Shown here piece by piece: positions 12,404 to 24,659 of a stretch of 64,000 nt of DNA. This DNA is from Eonycteris spelaea (lineage: Eukaryota > Chordata > Mammalia > Chiroptera > Pteropodidae). The DNA is taken from contig PUFA01000068.1 of NCBI GenBank assembly GCA_003508835.1, positions 2,294,001-2,358,000 of the forward strand, read 5' to 3'. The position numbers were made by a program, and so were the translations under genes. Under the pieces are notes generated by a model that saw nothing but the letters and a program-made list of their open reading frames with translations, did no database searches and was not told the DNA's origin. Position 1 is the first letter of the stretch; every line of letters starts with the position of its first letter.

Positions 12404-12665
12404 GTGTGAGGGGCTGAAGGGGAGTGGAGAGAGAGAGAAATTTGAACATTGACTGGATATTTGATATTAAGTAAATTTTTAGATTATCTTTTAAATTCTT
12501 GATATAATATAGCATTTAGTATTTGCTTCAAAATTGTAGGGTAGGAAATGAGAGATGGTGTAGATAAAACAAGAGCAGCTGTGAGCTAATTAACATGGAA
12601 ATTATAATGGGTACAAAGGTTTCATTGTTTAAGTTTTTCTAAGTTTAGTATAATTTTGAAATTTT
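12100..12665 (+). repeat. Ancient L1M-type 3' tail
   Basis: 'gaaatttgaacattgactggatatttgatatta' and a closing 'ataattttgaaatttttcatgttaa' resemble an old L1 3' tail pattern. A long compound microsatellite expands within it. Confidence 0.5.
12321..12400. repeat. Compound microsatellite (TG)n(AG)n
   Basis: About 17 TG units with one interruption are followed by about 23 AG/GA units. Confidence 0.98.
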
Positions 12666-14230
12666 TCATGTTAAATTTTTAATCACATAAACTCCAGCAG
12701 CCTGTAAATAATATATCCCTCATATCTTGAAAGAGTTCAGTGTAGAATTATTGTCAAGATTAAATGAAGTATCCCATGTAGAATAGAAAGTCTGATGGCT
12801 GACAAAAAAAAAAAAAAAAATACAGGGCTCCAGGTATGGTGGTTAAAATATTATTATGTTTCAGGATTTCAGCCCATTTCAAAGTTTTTAACTTCAGTTC
12901 TGTACAATTCAGACAAGTCCTGAGTCAACTCTATGCAATAATATAGACAAAATGGAATCCCTGAACTTCTAGGATACATTAGAAAGAGAATCTTCTCGAA
13001 TACTGCATCTTTGCTTTCTTGTTAGTGTCAGCACAGGGAAGCTTCTTTAAGGCCAACCTCCCCGATACACGCTCTACTCCCAGACTCAGCCCTGGATAAT
13101 TCTCTGTTTGGCATGATTAACTTTATTGCTCCTTTTTTTTTTTTTATAACACAGTGCATACCTGCTCACTGTCTCCTTCAAGTCTGACACACCAAGTTAC
13201 TCTCTCCACCTTGACCTAGCCTCCTCTCAAGGCCAATTTCATTTCTTCAGCTAAGTTGACTCCTCAGGACAGCCCTTCCAATTTCTAATGCTTGGGTAGC
13301 ACTGCCACCAGCTTCTCATGACATCCCACAGCAAAGCAAATATATCTTCCTCCTTCCTCTGTTCTTTCACCCCTGGCCATCTCACTTTTTGGACTAACAA
13401 CTATCAGGATTTTCAAGTCATTCCTTTTGTGTATGACTCCCTCTCTGCTGATACTTTGCTTCCATTTTGTAATATACTTTGTCCAGATTTTATAAAAATC
13501 AATAAGTTCAGGATAAGAAGTATACTACATTGTTATTGACCTTGCCCTCTTACCAGAAATCAACTGATTAGGCAATTTTGAAAATATTTTGCATGTATTT
13601 ATTTCATTTTCACTAAGTACAGTGACCTCTTAGAACTCAGTTGGTTATTTCTAAAAGTAGGCCTAATGCTGGCACTCTTAACACTTGTGTAATTTCCAAG
13701 AATGCTGGATTCCACATTCTCTATGAAGTCAATAATGCAAGCCTCCAATTTTCCACTGCTGCCTAGTCCAATTGGGCCAAAAGATTTAGACTAATTTAGT
13801 ATCCAAACAAAATACATCTTCAACATGGAAAGAACAGAAAGGTCAGCATTAAGTCTTTGATTAAATCACATCTTCTAGTCTGTCTCAGTTTTATCAGCAG
13901 TAATATGAGCACTATTTTTTTTTAACTTTCAATTATCCCCTAAAAGTCTAAAAGTCTTTCGAGGTCAAGGACTATATTTCATTTTCTCTGTATCTTCAAT
14001 GCAAAACACTCCTCTGTTAAATAAAAGGCATTAGATTAATCTTGAATGAATGTATGTCTAAGATCTCTGGCTTCCTTGAAAATATCCAATATCGTGACTT
14101 CCACAGAAATATCCAAAACCCCTGACACCATCAATGACTCTGTATGGCACTAATAGCCATCCATTATGAAATAAACTCCAGGCACATTAAAAGCCTGTCC
14201 CAACCTATGGGATTCAGTTCTAGGCCATGA
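12666..14230. other. Unassigned; possible decayed L2
   Basis: The segments around 13,150-13,300 and 13,935-14,060 ('gaggtcaaggactatatttc...ttgaatgaatg') resemble L2 3' sequence but are too diverged for a firm call. Poly-T runs lie at 13,133-13,145 and 13,916-13,923. Confidence 0.35.
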
Positions 14231-14234
14231 TCTT

Positions 14235-14345
14235 GAAGAGGTAATAGTACAATGGAAAGTGTGCCAGATTCTGCTTCAATCCAGGGTAGCACTTGAGTCT
14301 GTTCTATCTTGAGCAAACCACTGGACATGAAGAAACCACAAATTT
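14235..14345 (+). repeat. Possible MIR fragment
   Basis: 'gtacaatggaaagtgtgccagattctgcttcaatccaggg' and the following 'cttgagcaaacc' look like a diverged MIR in sense. Confidence 0.45.
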
Positions 14346-15325
14346 TAGGGTCAGAGAAGCCTATATGTGAATTGGGTTCCATCAGTCTTTCAGTTTTTGA
14401 TTGTGGGAAACAGAACTTACTTGAGCAACATTTAGCAGAAGATGAGGGTCTTTTTTGTGGGGAGAAGGGCATTAAAGAAGAAAAATAGCAACATTAACTC
14501 AAAGTCAGGATGTGTAGACAGGTCCCAGGAAGAACAGAACTGAACACACACCCTCCAAACCAGGCCACAGACCCACCTGATCTCTGAGTCCCCTTTCTCT
14601 GAAGCTGCATGATCTCTTATTCTCTCTTCCCTCTGTGCATTTCTCTGAAGAGAAATTCTTCCTGTTCCACTTACAAACTCAGTAAACATGCTGCCCAGAA
14701 TTACTTTTTTCTCAGTGCTCAGTTCAGGTACATACAGAGACTGACTGGCTCAGGACTCCAAGGCCCATTTCTAATTTCCTGGGAGATGGGTCTGACTGTC
14801 TTCCTGCCCTGGCCCAATGATTTCTGTTTGTCCACCCAGCAGGGGCTGTGTGTGTCTACTTTCTGAAGAGCAGTGATCTTAACCAGGGATTTAAGATGAT
14901 CATATTTGCATTTCACAGGGCTCACGCTGGGAGAGTTATGTGGGATATCTAAGGCCAAGACTCAGTTCAGTGGGTATTACATTAACACAGAAAAGAAATG
15001 ATGAGAGCTTAAGCAAAATCAAAATCTGTGAGGGAGGTGAAGGAAATGACTGTGAGAAGTACGAAAGACTTAAAATCACAAAATTAAGCATGGGCGATGA
15101 GAAATGGAGAAAGATTCTGGCCTAGAGAGGGAGGGATGGCAGAATTAAGTCAGTAGACAAGAGAACGAAGAAGAGTGGTAAGGTTGGGTGGGGTTGGGGT
15201 GGAAGAAGAGGAACACAAAAAGGTATCATATTTTAATAAAGAAGAATCTGAGTATAAAGATTAGGGAACGACATTAAAAGTAAGGTAGGGAAAGGCTTGC
15301 AGTGATCGGTTCCAAACATTCCTAG
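14346..15325. other. No recognisable feature
   Basis: I see no exon or nameable repeat. The sequence turns purine-rich from 14,990 to 15,260. Confidence 0.4.
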
Positions 15326-15329
15326 TCAC

Positions 15330-15790
15330 ATTAATGCCCCAATTAACAGCCCTCAGCAGCTCCTAGTACTGAAAGGTAAAACCCATTTCTTAGGCATGGA
15401 CATTCATTATACAGTCTCTGGCTACTTCTCTCCCCTAAGTTTTGGCCACAGCAAGCAATAAAACTGACTGCAGTTCCAGGAATGTGCCACCTTCTCACGT
15501 CTCTGTGCATTTAGACTTCCTGTTCCCTCTGCCTAGAATACACTTCTTCCTTCAGCTGCCTGGTGGGCTTGTATTTGGTTATCAAGACACCTTACCCATC
15601 CAAGGCAACCTCACATGCTCTTTTTACTTGGTGCTTTCCACATTCTTCTCTAAATTAATAAATTACAATTGCTGACATTTTAGTCTGTCTCCCCAGACTG
15701 TAAACCAATGAATTCAATAAATATAGCTTGCATTTTAGTATCCCCAATGCCTGTCACATGGTAATACCTACCAAATGTTTGTGAAATAGC
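15330..15790 (+). repeat. L2 LINE fragment
   Basis: 'ttcctgttccctctgcctagaatac', 'gtctgtctccccagactgtaa' and 'atccccaatgcctgtcacatggtaat' are L2 3' sequence in sense. Confidence 0.65.
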
Positions 15791-15838
15791 TAGAATGGTA
15801 GAATAACATATGCATAGAGGTACACATAGCCCTTATAG

Positions 15839-16068
15839 CAGGGGTCCCCAAAATGCAGGGCTGTGAACAGTTATAGGTCCATGGCCTGTTAGAAACCCCG
15901 ACCACAGCAGGACGTGAGTGGCGCGGTGAGAATTGAAACTTCATCTGTAATTGCAGCTTATCCCCAGTGCTAGTAGCTAGTATCACCACCTCAGCTCCAC
16001 CTCGGATCATCAGGCTTTAGAGTCTCATAGGAGCACCTGTCCCTGTTACCAAAAAGGTCGGACTATTG
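15839..16068. mobile_element. hAT-type MITE with perfect 8-bp TSD
   Basis: The element starts CAGGGGTCCCCAAAA and ends in a decayed inverted copy (AAAAAGGTCGGACTATTG). The 8-base direct repeat CCTTATAG flanks it exactly (15,831-15,838 and 16,069-16,076), the hAT hallmark. The interior 'ggtccatggcctgttagaaacc' and 'agctccacctcggatcatcaggc' match a common mammalian hAT MITE. Confidence 0.88.
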
Positions 16069-16660
16069 CCTTATAGTATTTTCCCTTGACATGTGAATAA
16101 TTTCTCTGTCTTGTTATCTTATTCTGCTTTTCCACAACTGCACATTTCTTCTTTGAGTGAGGATAGAGGAAAAGGAATTCCTGTTTCAGCCTTCGCATCA
16201 AGTGGGGCTCCCCAAGACCTTGGTATTAAAGGGGCCACTGATCTTACATACTTGTGCATTGAAAAAAGGACAGACTTGTTTTAAGTAAATTAAAAAATAT
16301 TCAGGGAGGAACTGAGCCTACATAAGCTGCAAATAAATAGGAAGAGAAAATGGCATTCTTTAAAATTCATGGTAGGGTGAACCCCAAAAAGTTGATTCAT
16401 AGGTTTTAGACTTAAAAGTTTAAAAGTTTTTGTTTGTTTGCTTGATTGTTTGTTTCATTATGATGATATTGGTTAACAAAATCCAAAAAATTTCAGTTGG
16501 ATGGTGTAACCAAACAATGCTTCTAAGTTTTTCTCAAGCCACACTGCTATGGGATAAAAAGAATGGAAGGCAACAAAGAAAAAAAAGTGAGACAAACTGA
16601 TCTTTAAGGCTTTGGAAATTAGGTACAAAGGACAATAAGGCACAAGCTTAAAGCAGAGTG

Positions 16661-16662
<2 letters not shown>

Positions 16663-16706
<44 letters not shown>
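16663..16706. repeat. (TG)n microsatellite
   Basis: An uninterrupted run of about 22 GT/TG units. Confidence 0.98.
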
Positions 16707-16707
<1 letters not shown>

Positions 16708-16849
16708 GAAGAAATATTTGAGTATGGTTGTGGGCTGACAGGGAACATACAAAAAATAAATGAACTCGAAAGGGACAATGTTGAGCAAGATGCTGGCGAA
16801 GGACAATGGGAGTGGGACACGGAGCACAGGAAAGGGAAGACACTTCCTC

Positions 16850-17260
16850 CTACCCGATGATGGAGCTCCTGCCAGGTTTTCCAACTTCCTCCAATGTGTC
16901 CTCCCTTCTAGCCCTTCTCTTGCTCTATGATCATGTCATACTTTCTCATATCTTCATGGTTTTGCACATATTCCCTCCACCTAGGTGCTTGTCACCAAAT
17001 TGTTCCCTGTTAAACTCTGACTCACTCCTTTAGACACAACTTCCAGATCACCGTCACTGGGAAATTTTCCTGATTCTCCCATTTTCACAATGTATACGTT
17101 CCTCCTCTGCTACATGAAAACTTGTAAAATACATTTATTGGTACACTTATCCCTCTGACTACCCAGTAGAGTGGGCATGTCTTGAGAGAAGGAGTGTGCC
17201 AGATTCATATAAATGGCACATTCAGGAAATGTTGAAGGAAAAAAGAAGTGAAGGTAGGAG
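16850..17260 (+). repeat. L2 LINE fragment
   Basis: 'cacatattccctccacctagg', 'actcactcctttagacacaacttccagatcacc' and 'gtcttgagagaaggagtgtg' follow L2 3' order in sense. Confidence 0.62.
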
Positions 17261-17261
17261 T

Positions 17262-17348
17262 GGAGGAAGGAAGGAAGAAAGGAAGGAAGGAAGGAAGGAA
17301 GGAAGGAAGGAAGGAAGGAAGGAGGGAGGGAGGGAGAAAGGAAGAAAA
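17262..17348. repeat. GGAA/GAAG microsatellite
   Basis: At least a dozen GGAA units pass into GGGA units at the right end. The tract is purine-only on the plus strand. Confidence 0.98.
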
Positions 17349-19005
17349 AGTCAATAAGTGTTTTAGGAGTTTCAGATGGAGAAGAAAAGTACAGCCCCTT
17401 TCTGGGCCGAGGATTGATGGGCTAAAGCATGAGGAGGAACTGAACTGTCTCCATTGGGAATTCGATGGAAAGTCAGAGATAATGGAAGGATTTAGAAGCA
17501 CAGTGAGAGCTTAGCTGAAGTTTGCATGCCAATGACATCAATTAATAAATAGAAATTCAGAAAATTGAAGTTTGTGACCTTCCTGTAAAGGGAAAAGCAA
17601 CTCTCCCACATGACTGTAGCTTTATCTGTGAAATAAATTAAAAGTGATCGACTCATACTTGTGACACCTCAGGGACAGGGTGTCTCAGACAGCTGGGGCT
17701 TTCTAAAAGCCATAAAAAATATCAACGTTCTGTCCAAGGCCATGATCAAAGGCTTGACAGACTCGATCATGAAGAGGAAAATCCATTTGGTAGTATTAAG
17801 AAAATTTTTGTTTCCTAACTCTGTTGCTGTGTAAAAATCTGAGTGTTGCTCACCAAGGAGATTTAAGTACCAATTAGAATGTTTTTAAAATCTGTATTCT
17901 AAGCACAGTTTAGCAATACTAACTGATTTGTGCAGCTAGTAAGAAATCATTAGATATAAATCTAACATGAACTTCATCTGCCTCATCTCATTCCCTTTCC
18001 TGGAATTCTGAAATGCCAGAAAATCACAGAATGTTAGAGCTATGAGTAATCTTAAAGAACAGGTAGGCCAATAACCTCATTTTATCAGAGGCCGGGGGGA
18101 AAAGTAAATTCTCAGGCTTCCCTAATGGTAGAACTGAGCTGGAAACACTTTTCCCACCTTTCCATCAAGTGACTGTCCCTCTACACCATGTCATAAAAAT
18201 AAAATTAAATTATGTTCAATATTCTCTTTTCAATTAGTGAGTGAAATTATTCAGTATGGTTCGAAAGTTTCTTGTCCAAAAGAATTAGGTTAAATAATGT
18301 TTTCATGCCAAAAAATTGTAACCTCAGATAGCCAGAAAATTCCATTTTCTGGAACCTTTCATTTTCTCAGAGCCTCAGAAAGTCATGGTTTTACTGAATA
18401 AATACTAAGTGCTCTAAGAATTCTGAAAGAAAAAGATGTGATTGATGTAGGAGACGGCAGATAGATGATGGAAAAGGGAAGAACTGAACAAAAAGCTTGG
18501 AACAATGGACCGAATCCATGGAGTCAGGAAAAGGAAGGGCATTTCTGACTGAGATAAAGAAAAATAATACAGTGAAAGATGCAAAGAAACCTAACTGCCA
18601 AAGATGGATTGAATTAATTTGTTTAAAACAGTGTTTCTCAGAGCATAGCCACAGAACACTGGTTCCACAACGTGCTCTATTAAAAAAAAAAATAAAGAGA
18701 TAGGGAATTCAGTGTTTGAACAAGACCAAGAAATGCTGTCCATCCTCACAGAAGCCCCGGTGCACGTGTGCATGTTAAAGGTGCCAACTCTTCCCGCAAT
18801 GAAGATTCCTTATTATTTGGACATTTAAAAATGCAAAAACTGTTCTTAGCTGAAGGCCCATGCAGAAACAGGCCACCACTTGATTTTTAGCTCTTTTCAG
18901 ATTACTACCAGAAGCCTCTTTTGTGATTTTTTTTTTTTACATAATCATAATGCTTATTAACACCTTTATCTCTAGTTCTGCTGGAGACATTTTTAGAAAA
19001 TGGTT
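17349..19005. other. Mostly unassigned; traces of old repeats
   Basis: 18,050-18,145 resembles a MIR-type antisense core. 18,610-18,700 contains 'cagtgtttctcagagcatagcc', a possible hAT end. Neither is firm. I see no exon-like sequence. Confidence 0.35.
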
Positions 19006-19009
19006 TAGA

Positions 19010-19140
19010 GAAATGGCTCTCAAACATTGAATATAACCATCAGCTGAAGAGCTGATGAAATGCAGCTCCCTGGGCCTGAAATCTGCATTTTCATCAAGCA
19101 CTCGAGGTAACTCTGATACACATCATCCAAGAATCACACA
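19010..19140. mobile_element. MER5A-like hAT MITE
   Basis: 'atggctctcaaac' at the left, a central 'aatgcagctccctgggcctgaaatctgcattttcatcaagc' and 'gaggtaactctgatacac' follow the MER5A layout. Confidence 0.58.
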
Positions 19141-19885
19141 CTTAAAGGAAAGCTGACAGGAATGGAAAAACAAAGACGTTGATGACCCTGAGGATGAAGG
19201 TCAAAAGGTAGCCACGTACCATGAGGAAAAAGAGGGAGCCAGAACTCAGTTATCTCAGAGAATATTTTCAAAGCTTCTTAGGGGAAAATTGTGTCTCTCT
19301 TAAACAATCAAATAGAAGAAAACTGACATGAGAGAAGGGCCAGCCACAGCTGCCACGGGATTCCCTGTGCCCTCGGGATGTCTCACTAAGCATCTCTGTC
19401 ACAGCACTTGAGACTGGCTGTGGTGGGACGGGGCACTTGAGGGGCTCTTTCTCCCTTTCCTAAATTCCTCATGGTACAGCTGAGTAAGGAGACATTCATT
19501 CAGGGGTTCAGTAAAGGCTGCTGAAAAACAAAGAAGAGAGCAACATATAGTTCAATAAATTGGCTCTCAAAGCCTCAGTCGGCTCAATAACAGGCTTTAT
19601 TCTCCGGAGCGTGTAGGTTTCATCCGCATGGAAGCTCCCAGCTCATTCCTGTGGACTGGGTGACTTCACTCCAGAGGTATGCTGGAGCCGGCTCCACTGT
19701 ATCTCTTCCCTACTCCCTGTTCAGTGTCTTCACTTTGGTAGCTTGAAATTGGCCACCATGGGCATAGTTACACCACAGAAATCAGGAAAAACCACGGTAC
19801 TATTTATTTATTTTGGAGCGCTTGCTGTTAGATAGTTACCAGCATATCACTGTTTTAAACTCACCACCCAGAACGCATAATAGCT
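19141..19885. other. No recognisable feature
   Basis: Average-composition sequence without exon structure or a nameable repeat. Confidence 0.45.
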
Positions 19886-20110
19886 CCACGGATAAAAGTG
19901 TAGGCTATGGGTTTAAACAGACCTTGTTTTGAATCCCAGAATTATCCCTTACTAGCTATGAAACTCTTAATCCCTCAAAGTCTCAGTCTACCTTCCATAA
20001 AAATGGAGATATAACATCTTCCATATTAGATCTGGGAGTATTAAAGGAAGTACTGTATAATGAAACTTAGCCAAGGCCTGACACATGGTAAGTACACACA
20101 AGTGAATCTG
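19886..20110 (+). repeat. MIR SINE
   Basis: 'tgtaggctatgggtttaaacagacc', 'cccttactagctatgaaac', 'ccataaaaatggagatataaca' and 'gcctgacacatggtaagtac' give a near-complete MIR in sense. Confidence 0.7.
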
Positions 20111-21350
20111 ACATAAGGCCTTAAAAGTAAAATCAAGAGAAGCCCTGAGAAAAACATGAGTTCTCTCTCTCTCTGCCTCATGCTTTCCAAGGTTCACCTT
20201 TCTGTCTTCTTTCATGGGTGATTAAAGGTGAAAATATCTTCCGAGATCTCTCAGTCTACATACAGGAACTTTTCCCACAGGTTAAATTGACTAATCCTGT
20301 CAGGATACAACCCAATAAAGCCCAGCTATACAAGAGATACACATATACAGTAGCACATGGGGCAGGTTTTATTACAGCACCCCGAACCCACAATTATGCC
20401 TTGTCTAGCGGATTTTCTACTCCTTCATCAGGTGTAGACACCAAGGACAGACACTGTGTCTAGGTCCTCTTTGCATAAACTGAACACTGATTTCTTGAAT
20501 GAGGAAATATAGCAATTAACAAGAACAAATATAAAATTTTCATGACTCGATATAGATTTTACTTCTCTGTCTTAATAAGAAAGAGCATTCTGCATGCAAT
20601 CAAGCATTCCCAGGTGTCTGAGAATGCTAAGTAAGCCCCTAGGTCCTCATTAGCAACTTCAGTTCTTCCCACCTGATACTGTAGCTGGTGAAGAAGAAAA
20701 TGGCACTGATGCTGTATTAACCTGGGGACAGCTTGGAGACACTGACGGTTGAGACTAAATCTCTGAAATCTAATTGTTTTCTTGTCATTTGCCATCCTAA
20801 GGGCTAAGAAGATTCACAGTGGATTGTGAGGTGCATTTCTAGATCCAAGTTGATTAAGGTGTCCAAGTTGATTAAGGTGTCAAAACCCAGATCTTACTCA
20901 TCTGCCTCCTTCAGCCGTGACTGGCAAAAGCGGAGCAATAGGAGGGAGCTGAAGGCTCGCTCCCTCTGTCCCTTCCAATCTCTCTCAAAGAGCCCACTGT
21001 CTTCTACAATTTTCTGAACATTCTTCTACTTCTGATCTAAAGTGGGAAAGAGTTTTATCCAAATGACTTTCATTGATTTAGACCAAAATTTAGTATGCAC
21101 ACACAGTCCCAGATATGTGAGCAGTGAGACAGATCAATGTGCCACTCATTTAATTAGTTATAATTATAAGCAGAAATTCTTTCCAGTGTGTTTCCCATAG
21201 TGTATGTTCAGAATATAAGGACAACTTCATTTGGATAACAAAAAGTTTTCAAGAAGAGCTTCTACAAAATGACACTTGGAAAACTTGGATATCTGCAGGA
21301 AAAAAACTTGCACGTTATGAATATCCCAATCCAGTATCCAACTTTTATAT
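20111..21350. other. No recognisable feature; short tandem duplication
   Basis: 'tccaagttgattaaggtgt' is directly repeated at 20,842-20,880. Otherwise nothing is recognisable. Confidence 0.45.
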
Positions 21351-21354
21351 AACA

Positions 21355-21510
21355 AGTATCTGTCAAAGGCCTACTACACACACAGCATGATGCTGAATGC
21401 TGGTAGTCCAGGACAAGGAGGCCCCTGCCCCATGAGGGATCAACAATGAAACACTGCTTACACTAATAATTATGTGGTGATAAATTAAGGTAAATATCAT
21501 AAAAGAGCAG
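21355..21510 (-). repeat. L2 fragment (antisense), left part
   Basis: 'gcctactacacacacagcatgatgctgaatgctgg' and 'gaggcccctgccccatgaggg' follow antisense L2. A Tigger-like MITE interrupts it. Confidence 0.5.
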
Positions 21511-21512
21511 TA

Positions 21513-21688
21513 CAGTAAGTCTTCAACTAACATAGTTTCATTCAACATTGTTTCTTTATAACGTTGATGAAATGCCATAGGAACTTAGGTTTTGCTTATT
21601 GTCTAGCATATGGTAGAAATGGTTTCGTTAATGTCATTTCACCATAGTTCCAAGAACCTATCAACATCGTTAAGTGAGGACTTTACTG
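21513..21688. mobile_element. Tigger-like MITE with TA target duplication
   Basis: The ends CAGTAAGTCTTCAACTAAC and its inverted partner (TTAAGTGAGGACTTTACTG) pair as terminal inverted repeats. TA dinucleotides flank at 21,511-21,512 and 21,689-21,690, as for the Tc1/mariner-Tigger group. Confidence 0.82.
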
Positions 21689-21690
21689 TA

Positions 21691-22115
21691 CAACTCCTCG
21701 ATACAGGAGGAATTAGTATAGGAGTTAAGTTTGGTTCAACTAAAAAGTGACATTTTTAAATCAACTAAAAAGAGACATTTAAGCAAAGACATAGGAGACG
21801 AGAGTGGGCCTGGTATGGCACAGAGGATATTTTAGAATAAAGGACTACCAAGAACAAAAAGTCTGAAGGTAAAAAGAGCAAACCAAGAAACTGCAAGGTC
21901 AGTGTGGCTGCCCCGCAATGAGAGCAGACAGGCACTCCCCCCAAGGGGCCGTTAGCTGAAGAGCAAGGGGGAACCATGAAAGTGTTTCTAGGGAATGAGT
22001 GACAGCTTTATAGTTGTTAATGATCATTCTGGCTACTTGGCAGTGAATGGGCGGAGGGAGGCAAGAGAGGTTCTGGGAGGTCAGTTAGGAGGCATCGCTG
22101 TAATCTCGGAGAGTA
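21691..22115 (-). repeat. L2 fragment (antisense), right part
   Basis: 'gatcattctggctac', 'gggcggagggaggcaagag' and 'gtcagttaggaggcatcgctgtaatc' match antisense L2. This accounts for most of the longest plus-strand open frame here. Confidence 0.6.
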
Positions 22116-22424
22116 ATGTAAATGTGCCCCCAAGCACCAGGGCGTTGGAAGTGCAGCCCACACAAAGGGAAATTCTATTCAACTACAGCATCTGGAGCTA
22201 CTTGGGAGGAGGTGAGTACTGCTCATCAGACCAGAGCCACATGGCTCATTCGGAGTATGAGACTCAGGGCCCAGAGAAACCGCCCATCAGGGCCTGGGTG
22301 ATTGGCTACAGGCTGTTCCACAAAGTTCCTACAGGGATAAATACTGGGCTCCACTACAGTGGTGACCTGAACGCCATTGAGTGAGTAAAGGCAGAGACAG
22401 GGTTGCAAGTCAGACTGGAACCAG

Positions 22425-22560
22425 CTGCTCTGGTTTCTTCATCTTACTGCAGAATGGGGCTAACAAAGTTGCCTCATGACGTTTTGTGAGGGTTCACATA
22501 AAGTAAACAAGCTAATATGTGGATAGCACTATTTAGCACAGAACCTGTTCCGAGAAGCCT
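22425..22560 (+). repeat. MIR 3' half
   Basis: 'ggtttcttcatcttactgcagaatggggctaac' and 'ggatagcactatttagcacagaacctg' are MIR in sense. Confidence 0.6.
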
Positions 22561-22599
22561 TCAAAAAAGGGAAGTAAGTGTTGGTTTTCTCTGGGCAGT

Positions 22600-22715
22600 A
22601 CCGTGGAATTTGGAACCAGGTTCGTGTTTGAATCCCATCTCTGGGCAAGTTAGTAAAGTTCTCTGGGTCTCAACGTCCTCATCTGTTACAGCAAGGATGA
22701 TAAAACTTACAAGAA
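22600..22715 (+). repeat. MIR fragment
   Basis: 'ggaaccaggttcgtgtttgaatccc' then 'tctgggtctcaacgtcctcatctgttac' is MIR in sense. Confidence 0.6.
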
Positions 22716-23149
22716 AAGGTGCTTCCTCACAGGGAGGCCTGCCAGGAGCAGCCTTTTTCAAAGCAGGAGGGTGAGCTGCAAAGGCGGCAGATAGAGCGAA
22801 CCGAAATGAGACAACCTGGAGTCCGTATCAGGGAGCTTCGCAGGCATCCAGTTAACACACTCGCTCCATCCCGCCTCCCTGCACAAGGAGGATGAAATTA
22901 TTCAGAGTGAAGCTGAATCTGCCAGCTATCCCTAGAGAGAGACTCAGATTAGCATTTAAAGAGATGCTGGAAATGGATATCGCTGATAAGGTAAAACCCT
23001 TGGGCTAGGAACTCTGGGCACTGAAATGTGCATCCTGCTCCACAGGGAAACAAAGGAAACCGCCAAGAGTCGCTTTCCTGTTTTTCAGCTGAGGAAGGGT
23101 GGCTTGTGCTTGCAATCTGCCAGCTCCAGGCTCGTCAGCGCAAAGCAAG
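22716..23149. other. No recognisable feature
   Basis: Mixed sequence without exon structure. Confidence 0.4.
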
Positions 23150-23425
23150 CTTGCTGGGGTGGAGCTCTCTCATTCGTTTATTCACAAAGTCACGAACACG
23201 AACACCCCAAGCACCTTGCCACCGTGACAGAGGCTTGGTGCATGCCTTGAGGAACTCGCAGTCAGCCAGGGCAAGAACAGCCACATGATAAGGCATGGTA
23301 AGGGCTGTTGTGGGCATCAGAACACTGAGTGGTAGCAGCCCAGACACAGAGAAGACTTCTTCATGGAGGGATCATCCAAGCTGTGTTTTATAATGGGTAG
23401 GAGAAGGGAAAGCAAAATGGGCCCC
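23150..23425 (-). repeat. Probable L2 fragment (antisense)
   Basis: 'gaggcttggtgcatgcc..gaggaactcgcagtcagc' and 'aagacttcttcatggaggg' look like antisense L2, diverged. Confidence 0.4.
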
Positions 23426-23689
23426 CCTGAACTGCGTAAACATCATTTCTGAGTTGGAAGAAAGGAAAGGTAAGTGGAGGAAGAAACAGTCCCGCATCAT
23501 GCGGGGTGTTGGGGGTAGATCTCAACCCCTGAGCTGAGAGCCACAAAACATTCTCAAGATGAAAGGCCAGCCTGGGAATCAGAATGGGAGCAGAGGAACA
23601 TGACACTTCTTCATACCAAGGCAGGATAGAGATGAGATAAATCTAAAAAGCAGCAGAGCTAGAGGGGTCCATAGACTAACTGGCCACAT

Positions 23690-23800
23690 TCCCAAATGAG
23701 GGAAAAGGGGGTCAGAGAGGTGAGAACACATGCCTAGTGTCACATGCCTAGTAAACTTCCAGAGCCAGGACTGGAAACCAGGTTTCCAGGCAAGGAATCC
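23690..23800 (-). repeat. MIR fragment (antisense)
   Basis: 'aatgagggaaaagggggtcagag' and 'gtaaacttccagagccaggactggaaaccagg' follow antisense MIR. Confidence 0.55.
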
Positions 23801-23989
23801 AGGCATGGATTCCAAAGCGTCTGTTCTGCCCAAGAAACTAGGAGTTTTACTAACACTGTGCACTAACAGCCCTGAGCCAACGACACCCCTCCAGCCTCCT
23901 GGTCATAAGAGCTGGGAGAGAGAGAAAGGAGAGGATGCAAAACCAGGCTCATTCAGGACCCAACCCATCTACCAACTTCCAAAGGAAAA

Positions 23990-24655
23990 CGAAGCCTAAA
24001 CAATACCTGATATTGGAAAAAAATCTAAACTTCCAACACTTGAAGAATGGTTCGACAATAACAAATCCACTCAATTGACTATTCCTCAGCTATGAAAATG
24101 TTTATAAATATAATAAAATTGAAATGTCTATAATATTAAGAAAGATATAATTTAATAATAGTTATACTATCTAAAAGAAACATAGAAAAAATTAACCGAA
24201 AAGGCAAACTAAAAATGTTAGTAAATAATGAATAAAAAGCAATTTTTAAAAATTTTAATTAAGTTTCCTCCAAGTTGTCTTTAGCTAGCATGTTATACCT
24301 TTACTATACTAAGGTATACACAATACATATACAGAAATATCTATTTATATAGATATATATAAACGATGTTTCTCACTTCACCCTCTTCCATTGGAAATAG
24401 CATGCTAGCCACATTTAAGGTCAGTTAACGGCAACAGTTAACTTGCCCAGAATTGCCACATACTGTGTGATAGGGGGAAAAATAGAAGATACGGACCTGT
24501 GCTCAAAGTCGTAGAGAAAAAAAGACTTATACAAATGCAGACTCTAGCGTCGAGTAGGTCTTCATTAACTATTCATTGAACAAATGAATGAATATGGGTG
24601 ACTATATACATATGATCAGGGCTGTCTGTGATCAATCAGCTCAATAGCATCCTTA
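23990..24655. other. AT-rich; possible ancient L1 tail at left
   Basis: 23,990-24,240 loosely resembles an old L1 3' region in sense ('actattcctcagctatgaaaatg', A-rich tail). The rest is unassigned. Confidence 0.35.
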
Positions 24656-24659
24656 CCCC

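Noticed and set aside
16473..16884. Several open frames with poly-His/Thr or Val-Cys runs
   Set aside because: They are translations of the (TG)n microsatellite.
21995..22384. 129-codon plus-strand open frame
   Set aside because: Its first third is antisense L2 sequence, and the rest has no recognisable domain or splice support.
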